From Saprospiraceae bacterium (GTDB lineage Bacteria > Bacteroidota > Bacteroidia > Chitinophagales > Saprospiraceae), in the NCBI GenBank assembly GCA_020849825.1, contig JADZFP010000607.1, positions 1 through 23,959 on the forward strand: a stretch of 23,959 bases of DNA, read 5' to 3'. Below the pieces are notes generated by a model, which ran no database searches, had not been told where the DNA came from, and saw only the letters and a list, made by a program, of their open reading frames with translations. Positions 7,784-16,112 of this stretch are shown in pieces; position 1 is the first letter of the stretch; the number at the start of each line of letters is the position of its first letter. The position numbers and the translations under genes are program-made.

Positions 7784-8983
7784 ATGCACAAAGACGTACG
7801 CCACCGCTTCAACGCCGCTTTTACGCCTGAGAAATACGAGGCTTTTTTACATACCGTCAACACAGCCTACGGAGAGCCGGTTACCTTTCGGGTATGTGAA
7901 ACACCGGTTTTTGTCCCCAGGGATCTAAAAAACAAATTGCTGAAGGGTGTCGAAGACATTTGTGCGGTGATTACCAGACCCGATTTCAGGAAAAAAAGCG
8001 CGGCTGCCATTCCACCGCATATTCAGGTGCCCAACGAGGCCGAACACACGGTTTTCCTGCAACTCGATTTTGGTATTTGCCGCGATGCGGAGGGCAATCT
8101 GACCCCGCAATTGATCGAAATGCAGGGCTTCCCCTCTTTGTATTTTTTTCAGCACCTGCTGGCCGAGGCGTACCGCAAGCACTTCGATATTCCCGCCGAT
8201 TTTCATCACCTCTTCGGCGGAATCGATGAAAATGGCTACGTCGAATTGCTCCGGGAAGTGATCGTGGGCAACAGCCGGCCCGAAAACGTAATCCTTCTGG
8301 AAATCGAACCGGAAAAACAAAACACCCGCATCGATTTTTGGGGCAGTGAAAAACACCTGGGCATCAAAACACTGTGTCTGAGCAAATTGCGCCGCGAGGG
8401 CCGCGACCTCTATTACATCGACGAGGCCGGGCGCCGCATCGGGGTAGAGCGCATCTACAACCGAATCATCTTCGACGAGCTGGAAAAACGCGCCGATCTG
8501 CCCCGCGAATGGGATATGTTCAGCGAGGTAAATGCCGAATGGGTGGGGCACCCCAACTGGTTCTTCCGCATTTCCAAACATACCCTGCCTTTCCTGCAAT
8601 CGGACTTCGTGCCCCAAACCCTTTTCGTCAACGAACTGAAAAGTATCCCCGACGACCTCGAAAACTGGGTGCTAAAGCCGCTGTTTTCCTTCTCCGGCCA
8701 GGGCGTAATGGTCAACATCACAAAACAGGATGTGGAAAGTGTCGACGACCCTTCCAACTATATCCTCCAGCGCAAGGTGCACTACATCCCCGGCATCGAG
8801 ACGCCCAACCCCGAGGAGCCCTCCAAATGCGAAATCCGCATGATGATGCTCTGGGACAAAGGCTGGCCGGCGCCGCGCCTGGTCAACAACCTGATCCGGA
8901 TCAGCAAGGGCGAAATGGTGGGCGTGCGCTACAACAAAGGCAAGGACTGGGTCGGGGCGAGTGTCGGATTTTTTGAGCCGTAA
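7784..8983 (+). CDS. Uncharacterised ATP-grasp-like protein
   Basis: A 399-residue cytoplasmic protein with no signal peptide. I do not recognise a named enzyme. The C-terminal third looks like an ATP-grasp fold: 'WVLKPLFSFSGQGV' (residues 295-308) with a candidate nucleotide-binding Lys298 and a glycine-rich loop, then 'SKCEIRMMML' (Glu350, Arg352) and 'LVNNLIRIS' (Asn368/369), which match the usual metal-binding Glu and Asn of ATP-grasp ligases. The N-terminal part has 'LDFGICRDAEGNLTPQLIEMQGFPSLYFFQ' across about 94-123, a pattern seen in proteins that place a substrate-binding lobe first. ATP-grasp enzymes usually join a carboxylate to an amine or thiol through an acyl phosphate; the substrate here is unknown. 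It stands between the divergent uppS and an AT-rich inserted gene. Confidence 0.78.
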   Translation: MHKDVRHRFNAAFTPEKYEAFLHTVNTAYGEPVTFRVCETPVFVPRDLKNKLLKGVEDICAVITRPDFRKKSAAAIPPHIQVPNEAEHTVFLQLDFGICRDAEGNLTPQLIEMQGFPSLYFFQHLLAEAYRKHFDIPADFHHLFGGIDENGYVELLREVIVGNSRPENVILLEIEPEKQNTRIDFWGSEKHLGIKTLCLSKLRREGRDLYYIDEAGRRIGVERIYNRIIFDELEKRADLPREWDMFSEVNAEWVGHPNWFFRISKHTLPFLQSDFVPQTLFVNELKSIPDDLENWVLKPLFSFSGQGVMVNITKQDVESVDDPSNYILQRKVHYIPGIETPNPEEPSKCEIRMMMLWDKGWPAPRLVNNLIRISKGEMVGVRYNKGKDWVGASVGFFEP

Positions 8984-9033
8984 ACCATTTTTAGGCTAAT
9001 TTTACCCTGTTTTAACCATGCAATGGTGCCAAA

Positions 9034-9438
9034 ATGCGCGAGATCGACCGTATTCTCGATAAAATTGAATCCTGTATTCGCGAATCGACTTACTACCCGG
9101 TTGAAACGGATCGGATAGAAGTCAAGGATGTGACTTCCGGCGAGGACTGGACAGAAGTATATAAGTCAGCGTGTGCATTTTTGAATGCTAATGGTGGAAT
9201 ATTGATTATTGGGATTAAAGAGAAAAACAAAAATTACCAGTTAACAGGTTTTAATCCTGATAACGAAGAGAAAATCAAGGAGTTAGCAAAGAAATTTACA
9301 AACGAGGACCAAAAACCACTCGACCTGCAAGGTTATTTTCCTTCCATCGAAATCAAAGAAATGCTGGACAAAAGGGTTTGTCTCGTATTTGTTGAAAAAC
9401 TTCCGGAGGAAATGAAGTATGTCTATTATAACAAATAG
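9034..9438 (+). CDS. AlbA_2 (Schlafen-like) domain protein, N-terminal part ended by an in-frame TAG
   Basis: This 134-residue piece carries the AlbA_2 putative DNA-binding domain: 'VTSGEDWTEVYKSACAFLNANGG' followed by 'ILIIGIKE' (about residues 33-63), then strand and helix up to 'KLPEEMKYVYYNK'. The frame then meets TAG at 9436-9438 and continues open in the same frame with 'AYERRLTGDHKI', exactly the text expected after 'YYN-' in full-length AlbA_2/HATPase proteins (COG2865). The piece is thus the front of a ~617-residue gene cut by one amber codon, and not a natural small protein. Full-length relatives act as transcription regulators or defence-island components; the role is not settled. 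Base composition is clearly AT-richer than in both neighbours, suggesting acquisition. Confidence 0.75.
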   Translation: MREIDRILDKIESCIRESTYYPVETDRIEVKDVTSGEDWTEVYKSACAFLNANGGILIIGIKEKNKNYQLTGFNPDNEEKIKELAKKFTNEDQKPLDLQGYFPSIEIKEMLDKRVCLVFVEKLPEEMKYVYYNK

Positions 9439-9453
9439 GCCTATGAGCGCCGC

Positions 9454-10887
9454 TTGACTGGCGACCATAAAATAGACAAACATAAGTTACAGGCGCAAAA
9501 AGAATTACGGGATGAACTGGCCAACGCCCGTGAAATCCAGATTGTCCCAACCGCCTCTTTGGACAATTTGAATATTGATAAACTGAACGACTATTTAATC
9601 CGCTTAAACCGCGATATAAAAGTTGAAAGTTTGAAGGCCGATATTCCTTCCGCCCTTTCATTCCTGAGCAGAAAAAACTTTATCCGGGACGGAAAACCAA
9701 CCTTGCTGGGCCTTCTGGTCTGTGGAGATAATATTTATGACTTTGTACAAGGCCGTTGCCAGGTTGACGGATTTGTTGAATCGGCAATTGAAATCGCGCA
9801 AAACAAACAAATCATTAAGGATAACATTATTCAATTGCTTGAGCAAAGCTTCGTTTTTGTCCTGAAAAACATCCAAGTCGGGGTGAGCGCAGAAAAAGGC
9901 GGAAAAAGCAAACCGGAATACCCTGAAAAATTAATTCGGGAAACAGTCAATAATGCCCTGGCTCACAGGGATTATTCGTCCGATCGTTTTGTCAATATCA
10001 TTATCCAGCCAGACCAACATATCGAAATCAGAAACCCTGGAGCATTTCGGGCGGATCAAAAAATCCTGATAGATCAAGTTGTAAAAACGCGAAGAATAAT
10101 CCCAAACCCCAAGGCCCGGAACCCGCGTTTGGCCGATCTGCTGAAATCATTTGACCGTTGGGAAGGCAGGGGCATAGGTATGGCATCGCTAACTAACTCA
10201 TGCCTTGACAATGAAATTGATGTGCCTTTCTATATCCTGCATACCGAGAATGATATCAGTTTGTTTGTCAGAAAGGGGAAGGTACTGGATGAACCCATGA
10301 AATTATGGCTTGATAGTTTCTCTGGTTTTATTTATAAACAAAACAAAGGCAGAGACTTATCAGAAGAACAAGAGATCGCCCTGGCCTACTTCTACAAATC
10401 AGAACTGCTTAATCGCCAGGAGCGCTACACCATTATTCTGACTCCAGATAATAACCACTTCGATGTTATTTCAACGCTCGAAGAGAACGGACTTATTTAT
10501 AGACATCCTAACAGCCCTGATCTCTACCCGGTTTTTCTGGTCAATCGAGTACTTGTCAAAAATGAATACAGCAACGAGTTGCTTCAAATATTTGGGGGGG
10601 CATTTGACAATCTTTCAAATGACTACAAAGACGTTCTTGATGCGACCTATCAACATAATTTTTTTAGTCGTGAGGACATTGTAAGCGCTAAACGAGTCAA
10701 TAATTACTTGTATTCCAAAAAATTTGGACCAACCTCTGATGTAAAACACTACGAAAATTACTATAGGAAGATACGAACCATTTTTAACAACCTTGAAAAA
10801 GGGGGATTCATTGTAAGAGCAGACGGCTCCAAGCCCAGATTCGTGTTAAACACGAACTTTCCAAGAACGCCTTCATTATTTGATTAG
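9454..10887 (+). CDS. AlbA_2/HATPase protein, C-terminal part after the in-frame TAG (probable pseudogene)
   Basis: This is the continuation of the gene starting at 9034, in the same reading frame. The only nearby start is TTG 9454, so independent translation is doubtful; without readthrough it is probably not made or is poorly made. It contains a GHKL-type HATPase_c_4 module: 'LIRETVNNALAHRDYSSDRFVNIII' (N-box), 'IEIRNPGAF' (G1-like) and 'RNPRLADLLKSFDRWEGRGIGM' (G2-like), then winged-helix-like segments to the C-terminus. It keeps a long intact frame (477 codons), so if inactive the stop is recent. The TAG stop at 10885-10887 directly touches the rsmE GTG start. The family is often strain-variable and mobile-associated. 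Confidence 0.78.
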   Translation: MTGDHKIDKHKLQAQKELRDELANAREIQIVPTASLDNLNIDKLNDYLIRLNRDIKVESLKADIPSALSFLSRKNFIRDGKPTLLGLLVCGDNIYDFVQGRCQVDGFVESAIEIAQNKQIIKDNIIQLLEQSFVFVLKNIQVGVSAEKGGKSKPEYPEKLIRETVNNALAHRDYSSDRFVNIIIQPDQHIEIRNPGAFRADQKILIDQVVKTRRIIPNPKARNPRLADLLKSFDRWEGRGIGMASLTNSCLDNEIDVPFYILHTENDISLFVRKGKVLDEPMKLWLDSFSGFIYKQNKGRDLSEEQEIALAYFYKSELLNRQERYTIILTPDNNHFDVISTLEENGLIYRHPNSPDLYPVFLVNRVLVKNEYSNELLQIFGGAFDNLSNDYKDVLDATYQHNFFSREDIVSAKRVNNYLYSKKFGPTSDVKHYENYYRKIRTIFNNLEKGGFIVRADGSKPRFVLNTNFPRTPSLFD

Positions 10888-11586
10888 GTGCTATTTTTTG
10901 TTTCTCAGATAAACAACGGCCTCGCCTTCCTCGACGAAGAAGAAAGCCGCCACCTGCTCACCGTGCTGCGCCGCCAGCCCGGCGACCGGCTCGAACTGAC
11001 CGACGGCCAGGGATTTTTTTATACCGCCGAACTCGCCGAAGCGGGTAAAAAAAGCGCTGTCGCCCGCATTATCGATACCCGCCCTGCCCCGCCGGAGCGC
11101 CCTGCCCGCCTGCACGTCGGCATCGCGCCCACCAAACAGATGGAACGCCTGGAGTGGTTTCTGGAAAAAGCCACGGAAATCGGCGTCGATGAGATCACCC
11201 TGCTGCTCTGCAAACGCTCGGAACGCGATACCGCGCGGCTCGACCGCCTGGAAAAGATTCTGGTGTCGGCCATGAAACAATCGCTCCGCGCGAGGCTGCC
11301 CCGCCTGAACGCACTGACGCCGATAAAAAAAGTACTGGAGAATGCCCCGGAGGCCCAAAAGCGCATCGCATGGTGCGCGTCGGAGCCTTTGCCACATTTG
11401 AAAAATACGCTGGATGCCGGACTGGACACTTTGATCCTGATCGGTCCGGAAGGCGATTTTACCCCGGAAGAAGTGGCTATGGCACTGGAAAAAGGCTTTT
11501 CCGGGGTAAGCCTCGGCGAAGCGAGGTTGCGGACGGAAACAGCGGGCCTGCTGGCCGTTGCAACAGCCAATCTGGGGCTGATCTGA
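10888..11586 (+). CDS. rsmE: 16S rRNA (uracil1498-N3)-methyltransferase RsmE
   Basis: A 232-residue SPOUT-class enzyme that methylates N3 of U1498 in 16S rRNA of the small ribosomal subunit with S-adenosylmethionine. An N-terminal PUA-like RNA-binding part ('EEESRHLLTVLRRQPGDRLELTDGQG', from about residue 17) is followed by the SPOUT domain with 'KATEIGVDEI' (94-103), the knot motif 'LILIGPEGDFTPEEV' (182-196) and 'VSLGEARLRTETAGL' (207-221), all diagnostic for RsmE. The start is unusual: GTG, immediately after the stop of the inserted AlbA_2/HATPase gene, with no spacer. Any earlier leader of rsmE was lost to or replaced by the insertion, so expression may depend on that gene. Convergent with xerD, 2 nt between the stops. 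Confidence 0.93.
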   Translation: MLFFVSQINNGLAFLDEEESRHLLTVLRRQPGDRLELTDGQGFFYTAELAEAGKKSAVARIIDTRPAPPERPARLHVGIAPTKQMERLEWFLEKATEIGVDEITLLLCKRSERDTARLDRLEKILVSAMKQSLRARLPRLNALTPIKKVLENAPEAQKRIAWCASEPLPHLKNTLDAGLDTLILIGPEGDFTPEEVAMALEKGFSGVSLGEARLRTETAGLLAVATANLGLI

Positions 11587-11588
11587 CT

Positions 11589-12506
11589 TTATTGCCCCTG
11601 AAATTTCAACCTCGGGTGGTACAAATAGATCGTCTCTTTGAGGTATTCTGTGTCGATATGGGTATAAATTTCGGTCGTCGTAATGCTCTCGTGCCCGAGC
11701 ATATCCTGCACGGCTTTCAGGTCGGCGCCACCTTCGACGAGGTGGGTGGCGAAAGAATGCCGGAAAGTGTGCGGACTGATATTTTTCCGGACGCCTGCGA
11801 TTTCAGCAAGTTCCTTGATGATGAGAAAAACCATGACGCGCGTCAGCTGGCGGCCGTTGCGGTTGAGGAAAACGAAATTTTCGTGGCCGGGCCGGATATT
11901 GTCCTGCCGGTTGCGCACGTGTTCGACGTATTGCCGGATGTATTTCACCGCCGATTCGCCGATGGGAACGATGCGTTCCTTGTCGTTTTTCCCGATGACT
12001 TTGACAAAACCGATGTCGAAGTACAGGTTGGTCAATCGCAGGTTGATGAGTTCGCTCACGCGCAGGCCGCAGGCGTAAAGGGTTTCGACGATAGCGCGGT
12101 TGCGCACACCCTGGGGCGCTGAAAGGTCGATTGCGGCGAGCATCTGCTGGATTTCATATATGCTCAGCACTTCAGGGATTTTGCGGCGCAGGCGCGGGCT
12201 TTCCAGGAGTTCGGTGGGGTCTTCGTCGAGCAAATCTTCCACGAGCAGGTATTTGTAAAAAGCGCGCAACCCGGAGATCAGCCGGGCTTGCGAAGCGGCT
12301 TCCAGGCCGAGGCTGTTGACCCACAGGATAAACTGTTCGAGGTGCTCGCGGCGCACTTGCAGGGGCGAAAGTTCGTGTCCGTGCAGGTCGAGGTAACGGG
12401 CAAACTTTTGCACGTCGTCGTCATAGGCTGCCAGCGTATTGGCGCTGAGCGAACGTTCGAGGGCAAGGTAGGCGCGGAAATTTTGGATGGCGGCGGGCCA
12501 GGTCAT
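11589..12506 (-). CDS. xerD: Tyrosine recombinase XerD-like
   Basis: A 305-residue site-specific recombinase. An N-terminal core-binding SAM-like domain covers residues ~1-90. The C-terminal catalytic domain holds the full set of active-site residues: Arg149 (ACGLRVSEL), Lys173 (IGKNDKER), His246 and Arg249 (HTFRHSFATHL), His272 (LGHESI) and nucleophile Tyr281 (EIYTHID). The length and the 'HLVEGGADLKAVQDMLGHESITTTEIYTH' type ending fit XerC/XerD, which resolve chromosome dimers at dif near the replication terminus. Bacteroidota often carry several Xer paralogues, so a role in inversion or integration cannot be excluded. It lies 17 nt downstream of a secreted LolA-like gene on the same strand and is probably cotranscribed. 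ATG start at 12506. Confidence 0.92.
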   Translation of the reverse strand: MTWPAAIQNFRAYLALERSLSANTLAAYDDDVQKFARYLDLHGHELSPLQVRREHLEQFILWVNSLGLEAASQARLISGLRAFYKYLLVEDLLDEDPTELLESPRLRRKIPEVLSIYEIQQMLAAIDLSAPQGVRNRAIVETLYACGLRVSELINLRLTNLYFDIGFVKVIGKNDKERIVPIGESAVKYIRQYVEHVRNRQDNIRPGHENFVFLNRNGRQLTRVMVFLIIKELAEIAGVRKNISPHTFRHSFATHLVEGGADLKAVQDMLGHESITTTEIYTHIDTEYLKETIYLYHPRLKFQGQ

Positions 12507-12523
12507 GTGGCGAAGATACTACA

Positions 12524-13351
12524 TCACAACCCCTGCTGCTCGTGTCGCGGCCGGATCAATTCCTTGTACTGGCAATCGTGGTAACGCCGCACTTCCATGC
12601 CCGCCGGCAGCCCCGGCCAGTCGACGTAAAAGCTGTTGTAGGGCAGTTCGCCGGAAAAATCCTCCACGGTAATTTCGAAAAAATGCAGCATCCGGCTGGC
12701 TTGCGTGGTATTGTCGAGCCACTCCATATTGACGAAGCGCCGCACCAATCCTGTCCGGGCATCCTGGTAAAAGGCCAGATGTTGCACCGTTGCCGTGCTG
12801 GTATCCGGTTTCCATTCGGCAGCCACAGTGTGGCAAGGGTTGCGGCCGATCAGTGTGTCGGCCAGCGTACGGTACGGCGGCGTGCCCAGGAATTTGTCGG
12901 GCCCCAGAAAACGCCTGACCTGGCCGTCGTGCAGGAACAGCGGCACGAAGAAGAAATTTTGCAGGCCGCGAAATACATACTCTTTGCCGAGCGAGCGGGT
13001 GTCGTAGAGCATGGCCAGGGTGTCGCCTCTGAACTCGCATTTTTCCGTTCCGTCAAATACGATCCGTTGCTGGTGCACGGTTCCGCCGGCATGGCCTTCG
13101 ATGCTGATGTCGAACCGCATACCCTGTGCATCATTGGCTTGCGGGAAGCGGTAAAAAGCGCAGGTAGCGTAATAGCGGCTGGTATCGTTCTGTCCGCGAT
13201 AATGTTCTTTAATCGTGAGCCGGAAAGAGCCATAAGGCAGGGCATCGGCATTGTCGCGCATTTGACGCAAAAGCGGATGGGTGGTTTGGGCCGGCAATAC
13301 GGCCGCGGCGCAAACAAGCGCAAAACCAATGGCGAACAGTTTATTCTTCAT
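12524..13351 (-). CDS. Secreted LolA-like hypothetical protein
   Basis: A 275-residue protein with a Sec signal peptide (MKNKLFAIGFALVCAAAVLPAQ; cleavage likely around residue 22). The frame is open further to 13414 without a sensible start; ATG 13351 begins the signal and is chosen. The mature protein is beta-rich, with long runs such as 'YGSFRLTIKEHYRGQ', 'MRFDISIEGH', 'RIVFDGTEKCEFRGDTLAMLYD' and 'HLAFYQDARTGLVRRFVNMEWL'. This layout suggests an open LolA/LolB-type lipocalin-like fold, but no diagnostic motif lets me name a family. Likely periplasmic or exported. It is divergent from a sensor kinase gene and upstream of xerD by 17 nt. Function unknown; the fold assignment is an inference from the pattern only. 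Confidence 0.7.
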   Translation of the reverse strand: MKNKLFAIGFALVCAAAVLPAQTTHPLLRQMRDNADALPYGSFRLTIKEHYRGQNDTSRYYATCAFYRFPQANDAQGMRFDISIEGHAGGTVHQQRIVFDGTEKCEFRGDTLAMLYDTRSLGKEYVFRGLQNFFFVPLFLHDGQVRRFLGPDKFLGTPPYRTLADTLIGRNPCHTVAAEWKPDTSTATVQHLAFYQDARTGLVRRFVNMEWLDNTTQASRMLHFFEITVEDFSGELPYNSFYVDWPGLPAGMEVRRYHDCQYKELIRPRHEQQGL

Positions 13352-13374
13352 TTGCCCCTTGACGTGATTTTGAA

Positions 13375-13382
13375 CAAAAATA
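13375..13382 (-). promoter_or_regulatory. Possible -7 element for the secreted LolA-like gene
   Basis: Reads TATTTTTG on the minus strand (consensus TAnnTTTG), 24 nt upstream of the ATG at 13351. No TTG at the usual -33 spacing was found, so the call rests on the -7 match and its position in the divergent intergenic gap. Confidence 0.33.
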
Positions 13383-13438
13383 ATCCGTTTTTGCGTTAAA
13401 CCGAGGTTAAACAAAGTATGCGCCTGCGGGCTTGTACC

Positions 13439-13446
13439 TACTTTTG
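13439..13446 (+). promoter_or_regulatory. Possible -7 element for the sensor kinase gene
   Basis: TACTTTTG fits the Bacteroidota -7 consensus and lies 28 nt before the kinase ATG. The -33 region lacks a clear TTG at 19-21 nt, so a weak or regulated promoter is possible. Confidence 0.38.
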
Positions 13447-13474
13447 ACGCTTTCTTAAAAAATCAAACCCACTC

Positions 13475-14950
13475 ATGAACGCCCGCCGTATTCGCCTGAT
13501 CATTGGTCTGATGTCCCTGGCATTGATCGGGATCATCAGTCTCCAGATTTACTGGATCGGCTGGAGTATCCGGCTCAACGAGGAACAGTTTGATAAAAAC
13601 GTTTTTGCGGCGCTCAACCGTGTGGCCGACAAACTTCATTTTTACGAAGAAGTTGCCGTGCTGGAGGCCCTCGACAGCACTTATAGCCAGTCCAACGAAG
13701 CGAACCGCAACATTCGCCGCGCAGCGCGTTTCCTCGAAAACGGCTATGCCACACGCCGTATCGCTGCCGATTCGGTGCCTGCGGAAGCAAAAGAAAAACC
13801 GGGCTTTGAAGACGTGGTTTCCCGTTGGGAATACATGAAAGTGAGTCAACTGGTCGATTCCAAACCCCTGGCCGAACGCATCCCGCTCGATCTGCTCGCA
13901 CAATCGCTGCGCGAAGAACTCACCAGCAGGGGTATCAACTCGCCGTATCAGTCGGGCGTATATTCCAAGGCGCGCAGCAGTTTTGTCGTGATGAACGACT
14001 ACTACGTGGTGGTCGACAACAGCCCACAGATCACCCACGGAGGCGCCGCATCGCTCTACAATTCGCCTTACCGGGTGGCCTTGTTTCAGCAGGCGCTGGA
14101 ATCGCCGGGTTATCTGTCCATTTATTTCCCCAACCGAACCACCCTGGTGCTCGAACCGGTGCTAAAAACCCTGGTGTTGTCGATCGTATTCACCAGCATC
14201 GTCCTGTTTTGTTTTTGGTACACGATTCAGGTCATTTTCCGGCAGAAAAAACTGTCGGAGATGAAGAACGACTTCATCAACAACATGACCCACGAATTCA
14301 AAACCCCGATCGCGACCATTTCGCTGGCGGCCGACAGCATCGGCAGCCCTTCGGTCGTGAGCAACCCGGACAAGATCAAACGCTTCGTCGACATCATCCG
14401 GCAGGAAAACCGCCGCATGAACAGTCAGGTGGAAAGGGTGCTGCAAATGGCGCTGATTGATAAAAAAGACTTCCAACTCACCCTGGCCGACGTCAATTTG
14501 CACGAACTCATCCAGCAGGCGGTCGATAATTTCAGTCTCCAGGTGGAAAAACGGGATGGCCGCATTTCAACCGACCTGCGCGCCGACCGGCCTGTTGTGG
14601 AGGGCGACGCTACCCATATCATGAGCATTATCCACAACCTGCTCGACAACGCCAATAAATACAGTCCGGAAAAACCCGAAATCGCCGTGCGCACCCGCAC
14701 GACGCCTATTGGGGTGGAAATCACCGTACAGGACCATGGTATCGGTATCGGCGCCGCCGCACGGAAACATATTTTCGACAAATTTTACCGCGTCCACACC
14801 GGCAACCTGCACGATGTAAAAGGCTTCGGACTCGGGTTGAGTTATGTCAAAGCCATTATGACGGCCCATAAAGGCCTGGTCGACGTCAAAAGCGAGCCGG
14901 GCAAGGGCAGCAGTTTTATCCTGACTTTCCCGTGGAGGGTAGGAGCCTGA
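13475..14950 (+). CDS. Membrane sensor histidine kinase
   Basis: A 491-residue inner-membrane two-component kinase. Membrane helix 1 covers about residues 7-29, a periplasmic sensor region about 30-230, and helix 2 about 231-254. The cytoplasmic kinase core follows: H-box 'NNMTHEFKTPIATI' with phospho-acceptor His273, N-box 'HNLLDNANKYS' (387-397), G1 'QDHGIGI' (419-425), F-box 'FDKFYR' and G2 'GFGLGLSYVK' (450-459). All catalytic motifs are intact, so it should autophosphorylate and pass phosphate to a response regulator. The overall form recalls the RprX-type kinases of Bacteroidota, whose partner is normally encoded next to them; here no response regulator is in the window, and the downstream gene is convergent. 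The signal sensed is unknown. Confidence 0.93.
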   Translation: MNARRIRLIIGLMSLALIGIISLQIYWIGWSIRLNEEQFDKNVFAALNRVADKLHFYEEVAVLEALDSTYSQSNEANRNIRRAARFLENGYATRRIAADSVPAEAKEKPGFEDVVSRWEYMKVSQLVDSKPLAERIPLDLLAQSLREELTSRGINSPYQSGVYSKARSSFVVMNDYYVVVDNSPQITHGGAASLYNSPYRVALFQQALESPGYLSIYFPNRTTLVLEPVLKTLVLSIVFTSIVLFCFWYTIQVIFRQKKLSEMKNDFINNMTHEFKTPIATISLAADSIGSPSVVSNPDKIKRFVDIIRQENRRMNSQVERVLQMALIDKKDFQLTLADVNLHELIQQAVDNFSLQVEKRDGRISTDLRADRPVVEGDATHIMSIIHNLLDNANKYSPEKPEIAVRTRTTPIGVEITVQDHGIGIGAAARKHIFDKFYRVHTGNLHDVKGFGLGLSYVKAIMTAHKGLVDVKSEPGKGSSFILTFPWRVGA

Positions 14951-14958
14951 AGCGAAGC

Positions 14959-15924
<966 letters not shown>

Positions 15925-16021
15925 GTCTTGAGATTATGCTTGTGTAGCTTTGTATGGAAAATTTTTTGGCGAAAACGCGGATAAAACGGCTACCGGCCGC
16001 TATTGTTTTTCAAGGAAGGGG

Positions 16022-16029
16022 CAAATGTA
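16022..16029 (-). promoter_or_regulatory. Possible -7 element for the MoxR gene
   Basis: Reads TACATTTG on the minus strand (consensus TAnnTTTG) about 100 nt upstream of the MoxR ATG, in the gap between the M28 peptidase and MoxR genes. No clear -33 TTG was seen. Confidence 0.33.
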
Positions 16030-16112
16030 GTGAAACAGGGCTTGTCGCGCCGAAAAATCGGCGAAGCGGTCGCCCGGCGACTTTATTCACCAGATCGAAG
16101 GTGTGTTTCGGC

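Noticed and set aside
16048..16079. Hairpins CGCCGA-AAAA-TCGGCG and GTCGC-CCG-GCGAC after the M28 gene as a terminator
   Set aside because: Stems are short and no T-run follows on the minus strand, so termination cannot be supported.
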